Of a stretch of 64,000 nucleotides of DNA, positions 12,601 through 24,124 are shown one piece after another. The stretch comes from Sisyra terminalis. Taxonomy: Eukaryota; Arthropoda; Insecta; Neuroptera; Sisyridae. How positions within the stretch are numbered: position 1 is the first letter of the stretch; every line of letters begins with the position of its first letter. The position numbers were made by a program, and so were the translations under genes. The stretch is from positions 9,052,001 to 9,116,000 of the forward strand of contig OY292279.1 of assembly GCA_958496175.1 (NCBI GenBank), in the 5' to 3' direction. The notes under the pieces are model-generated. The model did not search any database. It saw only the letters and a program-made list of their open reading frames with translations, and was not told the origin of the DNA.

Positions 12601-15050
12601 CAGAAAAAACGTCAAAGAGACTTTGTAAGTTTATAACATAACACTTTGTAAAATGTTAATACTGTGTTTATTGTTAAAATACAAGAATTTTGTTTTTATC
12701 AGGAAATTTTCTTTCATTATCCAAGGAAAAACTTTTAATCGAAAAATAGAAAACGCTTTTTAACATGGATAATTCAATTTCTGCAAGTTGTAGGTAAAAG
12801 CTCAACAGTGCAAAAAGCACGAGCTTTTCTAGAAAAATGTTTCGAAGTTCTTTATCATTTATCATAAAAGTCAACAGAGGAATAAACTTTTTTTTTTTTT
12901 GGTAATTTTTTACGACTTCTCTCGATAAGCGGATTAACGCCACATTTTTCACACAGCAAAATGTTATCATAAATGATTAATTACCATTTAAAAACCATCA
13001 ACGTATTAATTTTTTAATGAAGATGAATACTTTTATGGCTTTATGAAACAAACTGAGTAGTGAGCTTTTTTGTTGAAGCTCATCTAACGAGTGAGACGTA
13101 AAGCTCATTCCTAAATCTTTTTATTAGCTCCGGTAAAATAAAACTAAAGCCACTAAGATAAGACGCCACTTTCTTTTAACGGTGTGACATACAAATGGTT
13201 AAAAACCACCCCCAACTCCAACCCCTCACCCTTCCCTCCCGTCATTGCCAAGTCCGATTTGTCTGGCTTCTGAAGAAAGTTGCGATAAGACGAAGATATT
13301 AAAATTTAAATACATGAGAATTTTACCGTTCGTTGATAATCTTACAACCACTCGGCTTATTTTTAATGTTCGAATGAGATAATTTGTGAGCGTTAATTAA
13401 AGAAAAATAAAATTTTATTCGGAACATTGACAATGTAAACATATAATTTTTGCTACATGAAAGATATTTTTAATCAAGGTGACTTACATATTATTTTTTT
13501 ATTTTTTTTTATTTTCAAATAAATTGCACAATCTGCATAGGGTTGCAAAAAATGCATTCAATCCATAGACAATCACATGTAAGCACTAATCCCAGTAGAT
13601 TAGTGCTGTATAAGTACAAAGATTCATATTATTTGAGGTGCAAATACCACATGAATCAATAAATTCAAATTTTTGGAATTAGGTCAAGTAAAAATTAAAG
13701 TCTTCCCATTAAAAATTCTTCCCAAATGGAAATGGAATCCCAACTCCTGATATTTTTTTCTGGCTTTTTATAAACTTTAAAATTCCCGTTATATGGTATT
13801 CCCTAAACCAAACAAATGCTTTTGAATAATAAATTTCAATGAAACATGAAGGTTTTGATACAAAAACCACAATTGAAACTCCATTCAGTGTGCAGACAAT
13901 TAAGCACGTTGTACCAAATAATATTTCCGGCAGGACGCGCTTCCCAAAAATAATTATTATTAATAATTCAGTGAAACATATTCCTCGGCGGAAATTAATA
14001 AATGAAAATTATCAAAAATAAATCTTAAACAAAATCCACGCACAAATCGTCTACGTTGAAACAATTGATGCCACCGTACGGCTGAAAAAGCACAGTAATT
14101 AATCAATAAAAGCTCAACAATGCGCGAAAGCTTGCCGCTTGTTGATTAATTCGTTTAGTTTTTATTTGTTCAGCAAAAATATTGTATGAATAAACCAACT
14201 AATAGAACAATCCAAAAACGAATTCAAAACAGCGTTTATTCATTTATCAAAACTGTTTTTGTAGCCCCTGGCATTTTTTTTTCTTTTTCTTTTTTTTTTG
14301 GTAAATAAAGCTAAAATTACATCAAACACAAAAAATATCCATTCAAAACGATATAAAATTTGATTTGAATTACACAAACGGCCTCATAATTTACTCGATT
14401 CGCGTGTCCCAGCAATTTGTTATCTTCTTCTCTCAATCACAACACTAATTGGATCATCTTTTTCCGTTGTGGGGAGCTTTTATATATGTCCAAAGAAATT
14501 GATGACAAGGCTTGAAATCTTTTTTTTTGTTCAGGCCTATTATGGTATATTTAATTTATTGGTATCCCCATAAATTTATTTATGATTCAAAAGTAAAAAA
14601 AATAAAATGTATTTTATTGTGGTAAAAGTTTTCTGTGTGAGCTTTGTAAAGCTTTTCCGTATTTTTTTTTCTTGTCGTTTCTGTTATTATTATTTATTCG
14701 AGTTATGAAAGTATGAGACTAAGTTAGGAAAAAAGAGTTTATTATACTTGAGAGAATTTTCTTTGCAGTTAGTTGTCGTTTGTTTTGTTGTCTTTTAAGT
14801 TAAATAGAAAAGAGAGGAAAATCAACAATTGAGAAGTACGTAGAGGAGAAATTGGGAAGTGGAAATATTTAGATAATAAAAACTATGAAACATTTTATTG
14901 GAAACTTACATGTAAATGTTTGAAAGAAAATAAAATAGTCTATCAAATTTGATAATAATTGATTATCCTTTGCAAAAAAGATGATAAAATTCAGATCTCA
15001 GCTTTTATTTTTTTTAAATAAGAAGACAATTCAGGTTGTTTAAGATCGAT
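12600..15050. other. Non-coding stretch
   Basis: No gene is recognised. The block 13180-13300 and 13830-14160 is moderately less AT-rich. A small hairpin with arms AGCACTAATC/GATTAGTGCT lies near 13582-13606. No repeat family is identified. Confidence 0.4.
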
Positions 15051-15059
15051 TTTTTTATA

Positions 15060-15290
15060 TTAATTTTTTTTTTATTCAATTAGCTACGTTTCGTTACTTA
15101 TCGTAACTTCATCGGGCTTCTTGAATCACAATAATAAAATATTTTCAATTTAAATTCAATAATTTAAATTTAAAATAAATTTATTGAATTTAAATTGAAA
15201 ATATTTTATTTTTGTGAATCAAGAAGCCTGTTGAAGTTACGATAAGTAACGAAATGTAGCTAATTGAATAAAAAAAATATTAAATAAAAA
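15060..15290. repeat. Palindromic cassette with two type I hammerhead-like motifs
   Basis: The inverted arms (15065-15125 and 15222-15275) flank an AT palindrome around 15165. The minus-strand motif (15088-15116) has CCGATGA (one change from CTGATGA), stem II GTTAC/GTAAC around loop GATAA, then GAAAC and GTA. The flanks pair as a stem I: ATTCAA...AGC before the core and GCT...TTGAAT after the GTA, with a small internal loop. The plus arm repeats this with CTGTTGA (15228-15256). Stem III would be almost absent, as described for ribozymes of Penelope-like elements. No ORF is present. Confidence 0.7.
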
Positions 15291-15439
15291 AAAACAATCT
15301 TAAACAACTTTGCAATAAATTACGAAATTTCATAAAAATAACAAAACAAAAAAAATAAAGATTTCCATTCTTTCAAGTCTAAATCGATATATAATGTGAA
15401 GGATATATCAGGATGTGATTGACCAAACAAATTAACAAT

Positions 15440-15530
15440 ATCTTACTACATTTATTTCAATTGCAACGTTTCGTTGATGTTATTCCAACTTCATCAGGCA
15501 ACTTGTAAATATTTTTTTTAAATCCTTTAT
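15440..15530 (-). ncRNA. Single hammerhead-like motif
   Basis: The minus strand at 15468-15497 reads CTGATGA, then GTTG/CAAC around a 9-nt loop, then GAAAC and GTT. The flanks AGTTGC and GCAATT form a stem I of about six pairs. The core is exact, unlike several other copies in the window. The neighbouring inverted arm has been lost. Activity is not shown by sequence alone. Confidence 0.6.
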
Positions 15531-17625
15531 TGCCTTCTATATATTTACAATGTATATACCAGGGGAGGCAAGCTCAATGTTAATTTTTTTTTAATTGTTA
15601 TTTACCGTCGCTTTATAACTACGAAGGTCTTTTAGCGACTCTAGGGTTAATTAAATCCGTTATCGAGAAAAAATATTGAAAAAATGTTAATTTTGTGTTC
15701 CTCCAAATGGCTATCTTCCGGGCGTCATTTACTGAGGGCGCTAGTGTAGCATAGCCGATAATAACGATAACTACTTTTAACCAATTTTAGAATTGTATGC
15801 GCCAAATTCAAATTTAATTTATTCCTGAAATATTTAAAATATACTAACGAAAATTTGATTGAAAATTAAATTTTTTTTATTAAAATTGAAATACAAAATA
15901 TAACATTATTTCACATTGTAAAATTTAATTAAAGTTAATTACAGACATGCTAAAGTATATTTAGTTAATGGCGTCAATAGCGTTAGTTTAAAGATGACAG
16001 TTGAATCCTGGAAATTGTCCTTTTCTATCGCTATGAATTGTGAATGCCTAGAAAAATCGTGGAATCCTTGCTGAAACAAATTTATTTTACTTAAAAAAAT
16101 AGATTCAAAAATTGAATTTCAATCATATTTTTGTCCCATAAAAAATAGGTATTTACTAGTAAATAAATACATACCTTCGTAATGAATTTGGGAAGTAGAA
16201 AAGTATATTTGATGTTGATCTTTTGAAAAAATGCACACAACACTGCCATTAAATGTGAAATACATTTTTGATAAATACAAAATTTCAAGTCTGGCGTTCT
16301 TGGTCTTGACGCAACTGTGTGTCAGGCCGCCCCCAACAAAGTTATTACAACAACAAATTTTCTATACAAGGTATAAGAAAAAATTGAACGTCAAAATTTT
16401 TATTTTTTATTCCTCTTTCGAATAGAATTGGTCTGGCACGTTCATACTTGACCAAAATTCTGCCATACTAAGATTAAGTAAAGTTCTTCAGACCAATGGT
16501 TTATTATTCATCTAATATCCAAAAATTAATAAAATATATTTTTGTACTTATTCTGGTTGACAACCCTTTTACGGCATTCGCCGCTTGGACTATAACTAGA
16601 TAGCTTTCGATTCTCATTGAATGGCTAAATTCGCCTTAATATCATTGATATGCTTTACAGCACTAAAACTTCTACAGCTTTATTTATTAGTCGTTATAAC
16701 TCATTTATATTTCTCACGATTATAGTGATTATGATAAATTTAAAAATATGAGACGAACGTTATAAATTCATAAACACTTGTTGATAATAGTTGATAAAAT
16801 TGCAAAGTTTTCTACTTCTTTCAAACAATGCTGTTTTTTTCCTTAATTTATTTAAAACTTTACGATTAACCACAACTTCCAGACAAGGTCTGTTGGTTTA
16901 CGAAACAATACTTTAGGCTTTACGATAATTAGCATGGATTTACTCGATTTAATTATCGAACATTAAATTAAGGAATTTTTTGAAGCCATTTTTCAATTTA
17001 AGAGTGCAATATAATGCAATATTTGATCAAGTGATATTCTTACCTTTAAATTAATTCAAAACCCAAAAATAAATTTTGTAATATGATGTTAGATTGATGC
17101 ACAGAAGACGATAATCTCTATGTACAGATAGAGCAATAAATCACAACATTAAAATTAAACGTTTATCCAATTCCAATGACTGTTATTTTATGCAATCGTT
17201 GGAAAAAAATATAAATAAAATTCAAAAAGGTAATTATTTATATAAGCATTTTATTGTATGCAATTTTTTCATTGATAAGCTTGACTTTTAAAATGCAGAT
17301 TGTAAATCATAACTGAAGAATCTTCTATATGATTTAGTAAATAGAGTGCAGTATTGATGACCTACAGATTAAAAAATATTGAAAAATCTAAATATTTTGA
17401 ATGAAAATTCGTTGATTTTATCACTTTTGTTAGACAATACAAAAATTTTATTCAGGTCATACAATAATGAAAAAAATGAGCTTATCTTATCAAATGACTA
17501 AATTGGTTTTTATAAATAAAATTTATATCATAAAAGCGTTATAAAAGATAGAAAAACAATAAAGTCTGACGTTAAAGATATAAAATTTAATAAAATAATA
17601 TTGTAATTGTATCTAAGTATACAAA
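15531..17625. other. AT-rich non-coding stretch
   Basis: No coding or RNA gene is supported. A GC-richer patch near 15715-15760 (CGGGCGTCATTTACTGAGGGCGC) has no recognised identity. The remainder is low-complexity AT-rich sequence. Confidence 0.45.
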
Positions 17626-17631
17626 ACAGTA

Positions 17632-18985
17632 AGGGGTCAGTCCAAATCAGGTGGTCCAAAAATAAATGAAATGGTTGCTCGACCATTTTAAAAAAAAAAA
17701 AAAATTGTGTACTATCACTCCAACATGTTGGTAGTTTAAATTCATCATTATTTTAATTTTATTGTTTTTAGTTTTCCAGTGGTGGTCATATTAGTTTTAC
17801 TAAGCGCAGACATTTTTGCACTTTTAAGGGTTTGCGGAAACTTGATTATCTCAGACCCTATTTGTCCTATCAAAATGAAACTAAAAGCAGTGGGTTTATA
17901 AAAATATAAGCTATAAGGTTGAAATATGTTTTTACCTAAATGTAATTTTAAGGGATGAAATTTCAGCCTAAATTTTTTGCTCTCATTTGTAAAAACTCCA
18001 AATTTCACGGAAAGATTGTGAAGGAAGAGAAAAAGTCTAGAGGTTAAAACTTTTTTTACAAACAACTAGGTACTAGTGGAGTCCAAAAACCAAAATTTGA
18101 GGTATGATATTTTAAGGCTTTTTAAAATATAAAATAACAAAATTTGGAAATTTTCAAAATTTGCAACTTTCTGAGCTCAATATCTCTGGTGGGGGACCAG
18201 ATAAAAATCTGAAATATCACCCCCTTTTTAGTACTGGATGATAGTATTATGCACCTAAAATTTGGAGTTTGAGATTTGACTAGGAGCAGTGGTATTGCAA
18301 GCACAAAATGTCAAATTAATGCATACTCCAGTAGGTGACTATAATGTATTTAACCACTTAATATGTGACATATACTTGGCAAAAAATTATTTTACACAAA
18401 ACAACGTATACTCTAGGCTAACTGTTATTCATATCTTAGAGATATTGAGCTCAGAAAATTGCAAATTTTGAAAATTTCCAAATTTTGTTATTTTTTATTT
18501 TAAAAAGGCTTAAAGTCTCAGCCTTCAAATTTTGTTTTGGATACAACTAGTACCTAATTGTTTGTAAAAAAAGTTTTAACGTGTAGACTCTTTCCCTTCC
18601 TTCACAATTTTTCCGTAAAAATTGGAGTTTTAACAAATGAGAGCTAAAAATTTAGGCTGAAATTTCATCCCTTAAAATTTCATTTAGGTAAAAACGTCTT
18701 ATTACAACCTTATAGCTTATATTTTCATGAACCCACTGCTTTTAGTTTAATTTTGATAGGACAAATAGGGCTTGAGATAATCAAGTTTCCGCAAACTCTT
18801 AAAAGTGCAAAAATTTCTGCGCCTAGTAAAACTAATATGGCTACCACTGGAAAACTAAAAACAATAAAATTAAAATAATGATGAATTTGAACTACCAACA
18901 TGTTGGGGTGATAGCAAAAAAAAAATCACAAGTTAAAAAAATAATCAAGCGACCAGTGCTGGACCGACTGAATTGGACTGACCCT
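17632..18985. mobile_element. 1.35 kb fold-back element (long inverted repeats)
   Basis: The ends are AGGGGTCAGTCCAA and TTGGACTGACCCT. Arms of more than 500 bp match in inverted orientation. For example, the block with 'TTTTGATAGGACAAATAG' in the right arm (about 18750-18775) mirrors 17855-17880. The arms have diverged by roughly a tenth by eye. The centre is around 18300. The apparent open frames in both arms are mirror images of repeat DNA, not genes. No transposase was recognised. Confidence 0.8.
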
Positions 18986-19347
18986 AAGAAAATACAATTT
19001 TTAGGGAATTTTAATTCAAAAATTTGGATTTTAATAGTTCCATTTCGTTGGTTTTCTGCTAATATATTTTCCAAAGAAATACAAAATGATATTATTTCTT
19101 TTCCAAGAATTCAATTTGGGTTATTTAAAATAATATTTTTTTGTACTTCCAGCATTGTCTATCCCTGGGTAGGTTCATTAACTCAAAGTACATTTTTCGG
19201 TTTAATATGTCAAAGATTTTAATCCAACAAAATTATATATAAATCCCTCTCTTCTAGGAATATGATCCAAGGGTAGCTTTTCTTTTTGATAATATAAACG
19301 ACCTCTACTCGGACTTTCATTGATTGTTGGTATTCTCAGTTGTTTAA

Positions 19348-20095
19348 GGTAGTAGTCTGGTAACTTATGCCTATTTTCATGACTTTTTTGGAGGGTGGCT
19401 TTTTATAGGAAAATAAAAATGAACTATCTTGAATATTTAGAGTGTTTTTATTTACATATTGAAAATATAAAAAAAAAAATTATTTGAAAAAATTTAATAG
19501 TTTATTACTATTATTATTGTCACTCGAAGTTGAAACCTCAAAAAAATGCACTTGGGTGGCCCGGGTGATTTTGGCTCTTAATGTTATCTGAAATCAAATA
19601 TTCTTGATTATTCTTAATCTATAGACATGTCATTCTGGTCGGAACTACTGAAGTAAATTTCAAGGGTAAATAACAAAATGGCGGACTTTGAAAAAAAAGT
19701 CCTTTTATTTTAGCAAAGAAAGGGTTGTAAAATAAAAAGTTAGGGGTGAAGAAAATTCTCGTTAGTACCAACGAGAACTATAAGTGTGTAGAACAGCCTG
19801 TTAAAATTTGAAAGCAATCGGTTTAGTAGAAAAAAAGTTAGGACCCGGGCCGACCAGAAAAACAATGTTTTGAGAAAAACGCGTTTAAAGTTCAACAACA
19901 AATTTTCATAAGTAAACTTATACTTATGCTGGACTCCGAGGCGCTCTAGGAAACTCGTTATAACTCCCGAAATATTTTGAATTTCTGTCTGAAATTTTCA
20001 CAGTATATTCTCAAGACATTGTACTTTCAAATTAAGTAAAAAAAAAAAATTCGATTTTTTGAACCCAAGTTACCAGACTACTACCTTAAGTTTCA
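19348..20095. mobile_element. TTAA-flanked non-autonomous DNA transposon
   Basis: A 748-bp unit starts GGTAGTAGTCTGGTAACTT and ends with the exact reverse complement. It is flanked on both sides by TTAA (19344-19347 and 20096-20099), as for piggyBac-type targets, although the element does not start with the usual CCC. TA flanking with longer ends is the other reading. The interior contains no ORF or domain. Confidence 0.7.
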
Positions 20096-20099
20096 TGGT

Positions 20100-21220
20100 A
20101 ATTATTATGTAGTTTCTACATATTTGTAGATATATCAATGTCCAACTAATGAAAAAAAATTTCAACCACTAAGAATATTTGTATCCATTAAATGCCTTAT
20201 AATAATTTTCAATCCTTACAGATTCCCATTTATTTGAGAATCCAATTCTGGAACGGCATTCTTTCAATTTGACGGACAAACCAGTACAAGTTTGAAACCT
20301 CTGAACAAAATAAATTTTTTTATGGAAAAAATCACCGTTTATGATAAAAAATTATGATTTTTTTTTTTGGTTTTATAATGCAATTACAATGTGATAAAAA
20401 AAAATTATTTGGACTTTCCTTTTTTCTCCAATTCGGGAGTTTAATAATTCAATGACCATTGTCTTTCTGAATTCAAATTTATATTATTACTTTTCAGACG
20501 TATAATGTATACGTATAATGACCAAAAGCTTATAAAATTTGTACTAGTGATAATCTTAATGCTTTTTCTTCTTCAAATAGTTTGGTTTAGTGCGACTTAT
20601 ATGGATCAGACAAGAAAAGAAATACACTTTTTTTCTAAGTACTTAAGTGATAAATTTTTTTTTTTTTTTTAACCAATATTGATTAATTTTATTGGATTGG
20701 ATTAATCTTATGCCTCTTTAAAATACAAATTATTGTTTGTAGTACAGTTGTGGAAGTGAAATTTATTAGTGAACTCTTTGAATAGTACATAGAGACCAAT
20801 TTTATTATTAATTGATAGAGTAGGTCCCAAAAATGAATTCAACCAAAAAATCCTTTTTCATTATAACTTTTAAACCGGGCTAGGTACAAATAAAATAGTT
20901 ATTTTCAAAATGAAAGCTAAGGAAATTCCCTACAAAAAAGGTCTTCCTTCTTAAATCTCTTGGTGACGGATTTTTTGGTATTTGGGACCTTATCTTTCAT
21001 TAAATATAATAATTGGACTCTACATACTTTATGTTGAGTTCATATGCCTGAACCACTGTACTATTTAGTTAAACTTTTGATCTTATAAAACTAGTGACAG
21101 TGATTGTAATATTGAAGAGTATTTTTCCGGGAATATTTTTTCTTAATTTTATTTTAGTTTTAGTTCGTCGTCATGATGAGTAAATAATGATTCCTATACC
21201 AATTAGCCAACAAAATTTTG
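20100..21220. other. AT-rich non-coding stretch
   Basis: No gene is visible. The block 20850-21000 contains phrases ('TTTTAAACCGGGC', 'CCTACAAAAAAGGTC') in the style of the palindromic repeats at 25.4 and 28.9 kb but is not a clear copy of them. Confidence 0.4.
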
Positions 21221-23409
21221 AAGTGCGAATTTTCCGAATTTTCCGATTTTTTTTTTTTTGACAATCGATGGGAAATTGTTCGTAGAGGTTTGTGAAAGAA
21301 ACCGTTTAGTTTGTGACAAAATAGTTTTGCGGTAATTAAATAAATAAGATAAATTAATTAATTAGTCATTTATTTAGTAAAATGTTTAGAAAATAAGGTA
21401 TAAAGCAACATACAATAAAAATAAGAGAAAATTTAGGAAACTTTTGGTTAAAACTAAAACTAAACTAAACCTCCCCCCCCCTTCGAAAAAAAAATGGAAA
21501 AAAAGGTAATTATTTTTTTTTTCCTCAAATTATATTTTCCCAAAATTTTACAAAATAAAAAAAATCGAAACATAATTAAACAGGCTTTTCTCTCAATTCT
21601 TTCATCGTTTGTGAAAATCAACTTTTACATAAAAAATTTTTGAAAAAATATATTTACGAAGTAGAACATTAAGTGTTTCTTGAAATTCAGATAATATTTT
21701 CTACACTTTCTGGTTCAGCCAACTTTTCCGAATAAGTAAAAATCAATGCAATATTGAACAGGCTTTTCACACATTAATTTCCATCGTTTGTGAAACTCAA
21801 GATTTTCACAATTTTTTTTTTAAAATATATATACGAAGTACAACATTAAGCGTTTTTTGAAATTCGGAAAATATTTCCCACACGTTCTAATCCAGTCAAT
21901 TTTTCCAAACTAGTAAAAATCTATACAATATTAAAAAGGCTTTTCACATATAAATTTTCATCGTTTGTGAAAATCAACTTTTCTCACAAAAAATTTGTGA
22001 AAATATATGTACAAAGTAGAACATTAAGTGTTTTTTAAAATCCAAAAAATATTTTTCTTTAACTTTTTTTTAGTTTTAGTTTTAACCAATCGTTTCCGAA
22101 ATTTTCTCGCATTTTTGTTATTGTTTATTGCTTTATACCTTATTTTCTTAACATTTTACTATATCAATGACTTATTTCAGACAATATTTTCTACACTTTC
22201 TGGTTCAGCCAACTTTTCCAAATCAGTAAAAATCAATACAATATTGAACCGGCCTTTCATTCATTAATTTTCATCGTTTGTGAAATTCAAGTATTTTCAC
22301 AATTTTTTTTTTAAAAATATATATACGAAGAAGAACATTAAGCGTTTTTTGAAATTCGGAAAATATTTTCGACACTTTCTAATCCAGCCAAATTTTTCAA
22401 ACTAGTAAAAATCTATACAATATTAAAAAGGCTTTTCACATATAAATTTTCATCGTTTGTGAAAATCAACTTTTCTCACAAAAAATTTGTGAAAATATAT
22501 ATACACAGTAGAACATTAAGTGTTTTTTAAAATCCGGAAAATATTTTTCCGGAATTATTTCCCATCGATTGGCAAAAAAAAAATTGAGGTTTGTGAAAGA
22601 AACCGTTTAGTTTGCAACAAAATAGTTTAGCGGTAATTGAATAAATAAGATAAATTAATTAATTTGTCATTCATTTAGTAAAATGTTAAGAAAATAAGGT
22701 ATAAAGCAACATACAATAACAAAAATGCGAGAAAATTTAGGAAACTTTTGGTTAAAACTAAAAAAAAAGTTAAAGAAAACTAAACTAAATGCCCCCCCCC
22801 CTTTGAAAAAATATGGAAAAAAAGGCAATTATGAAATTATTTTTTTTCCTCAAATTATATTTTCCCAAAATTTTACAAAATAAAAAAAATCGTAACATAA
22901 TTAAACAGGCTTTTCTCTCAGTTTTTTTCATCGTTTGTAAAAATCAATTTTTTTTTTGAAATTCGGAAAATATTTTCCACACTTTCTAATCCAGCCAAAT
23001 TTTCCAAACTAGTAAAAATCTATACAATATTAAAAAGGCTTTTCACATATAAATTTTCATCGTTTGTGAAAATCAACTTTTCTCACAAAAAATTTGTGAA
23101 AATATATATACCTACAAAGTAGAAAATTAAGTGTTTTTTTTAAAATCCGGAAAATATTTTCCTTTAATTTTTTTTTTAGTTTTAGTTTTAACCAACCGTT
23201 TCCTAAATTTTCTCGCATTTTTGTTATTGTGTATTGCTTTATACCTTATTTTCTTAACATTTCACTATATCGATGACTTATTAATTAAGTTATCTTATTT
23301 ATTTAATTACCGTTAAACTATTTTGTCACAAACCAAACGGTTTCTTTCACAAACCTCAACGAACGATTTCCCATCGATTGGCAAAAAAAAATTCGGAAAA
23401 TTCACACTT
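21221..23409. mobile_element. Fold-back element with internal ~178-bp tandem repeats
   Basis: The terminal repeats are AAGTGCGAATTTTCCGAA (21221) and its inverse at 23390-23409. Inside them lies an inverted block containing the hairpin-like CCATCGATTG and a stretch with AACCGTTT near both ends. Further inward, a unit of about 178 bp recurs with GGCTTTTCACA followed by 'CATCGTTTGTGAAA' near 21580, 21758, 21936, 22246, 22425, 22905 and 23033. An internal copy of the terminal block in inverted order (about 22060-22190 and 22545-22800) shows rearrangement. No transposase is seen. The hydrophobic frames at 22028 and 23131 are translations of repeat DNA. Confidence 0.75.
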
Positions 23410-24120
23410 TACGCACACACTGACACACGTATAGAGCTATTAATGCACACATGTAAATATTTAGGTACGAATAGTTTGTGTCTTTTCCGCTGCTGAACTC
23501 AGTAGCGCTAGTGTATCGCAATGCAAATATTACCAGTCACTTACTTGAAATTGAACGAACGAACGAGCTGGCATAGTCTGTATACTGTATAGATGTTATC
23601 CATTAAAATTTTTTGTTTATTGATATTTGATAGGAAATAAAATAAAATTAGATATCAGAACAAAATTATAAATATTTATCTGAATTATGTAGGGTAGGCA
23701 GTGTCTTTTTGTCTATATGTTATGCACGCCACTGCCTGTTAGCATAGATGAAATGCTTCACTTCTCAAATTTTCTTTTTTCTCACATTAAATGATTACTG
23801 TGGAATAACAATTACGATCTGAACGATTTTCTAGCCAATTACCTTCATTTGCATCTCGAAAGTAGACAAATAATTTTTTTAAGTTTATCTTTTGATTTCT
23901 TTCTGAAAAAACATCACAGTTTTGTAAGACCAATTATAAACCTTATAAAAGGATGAAAAAATGATGTCTAATGTTTTGCTTTTTGGAATACTAGAAGGAA
24001 ATAATTGACATAATAACCAGAATATCATTAGACTCTGGGTTTTAAGTTTAATGCAAGAAAAAAACAAAGTTTGAGAAAAACGCCATTCAAATATGCTAAT
24101 CAGGAATTCCTTCTTTTCTT
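23410..24120. other. Non-coding stretch upstream of the galactosyltransferase exons
   Basis: This should contain intron or promoter sequence of the gene that follows. I could not find a convincing signal-anchor exon. A short frame at about 23750 starting ATGAAATGC is followed by hydrophobic residues but lacks a donor site in a fitting phase. Confidence 0.35.
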
Positions 24121-24124
24121 TTAG

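Noticed and set aside
17748..19222. Open frames of 105 and 114 codons on both strands
   Set aside because: They lie in the arms of the 1.35 kb palindrome or just past it and are mirror images of repeat DNA.
22028..23316. Hydrophobic open frames (79 and 61 codons) resembling membrane proteins
   Set aside because: They are translations of T-rich inverted repeats of the fold-back element; the same DNA recurs in both orientations.
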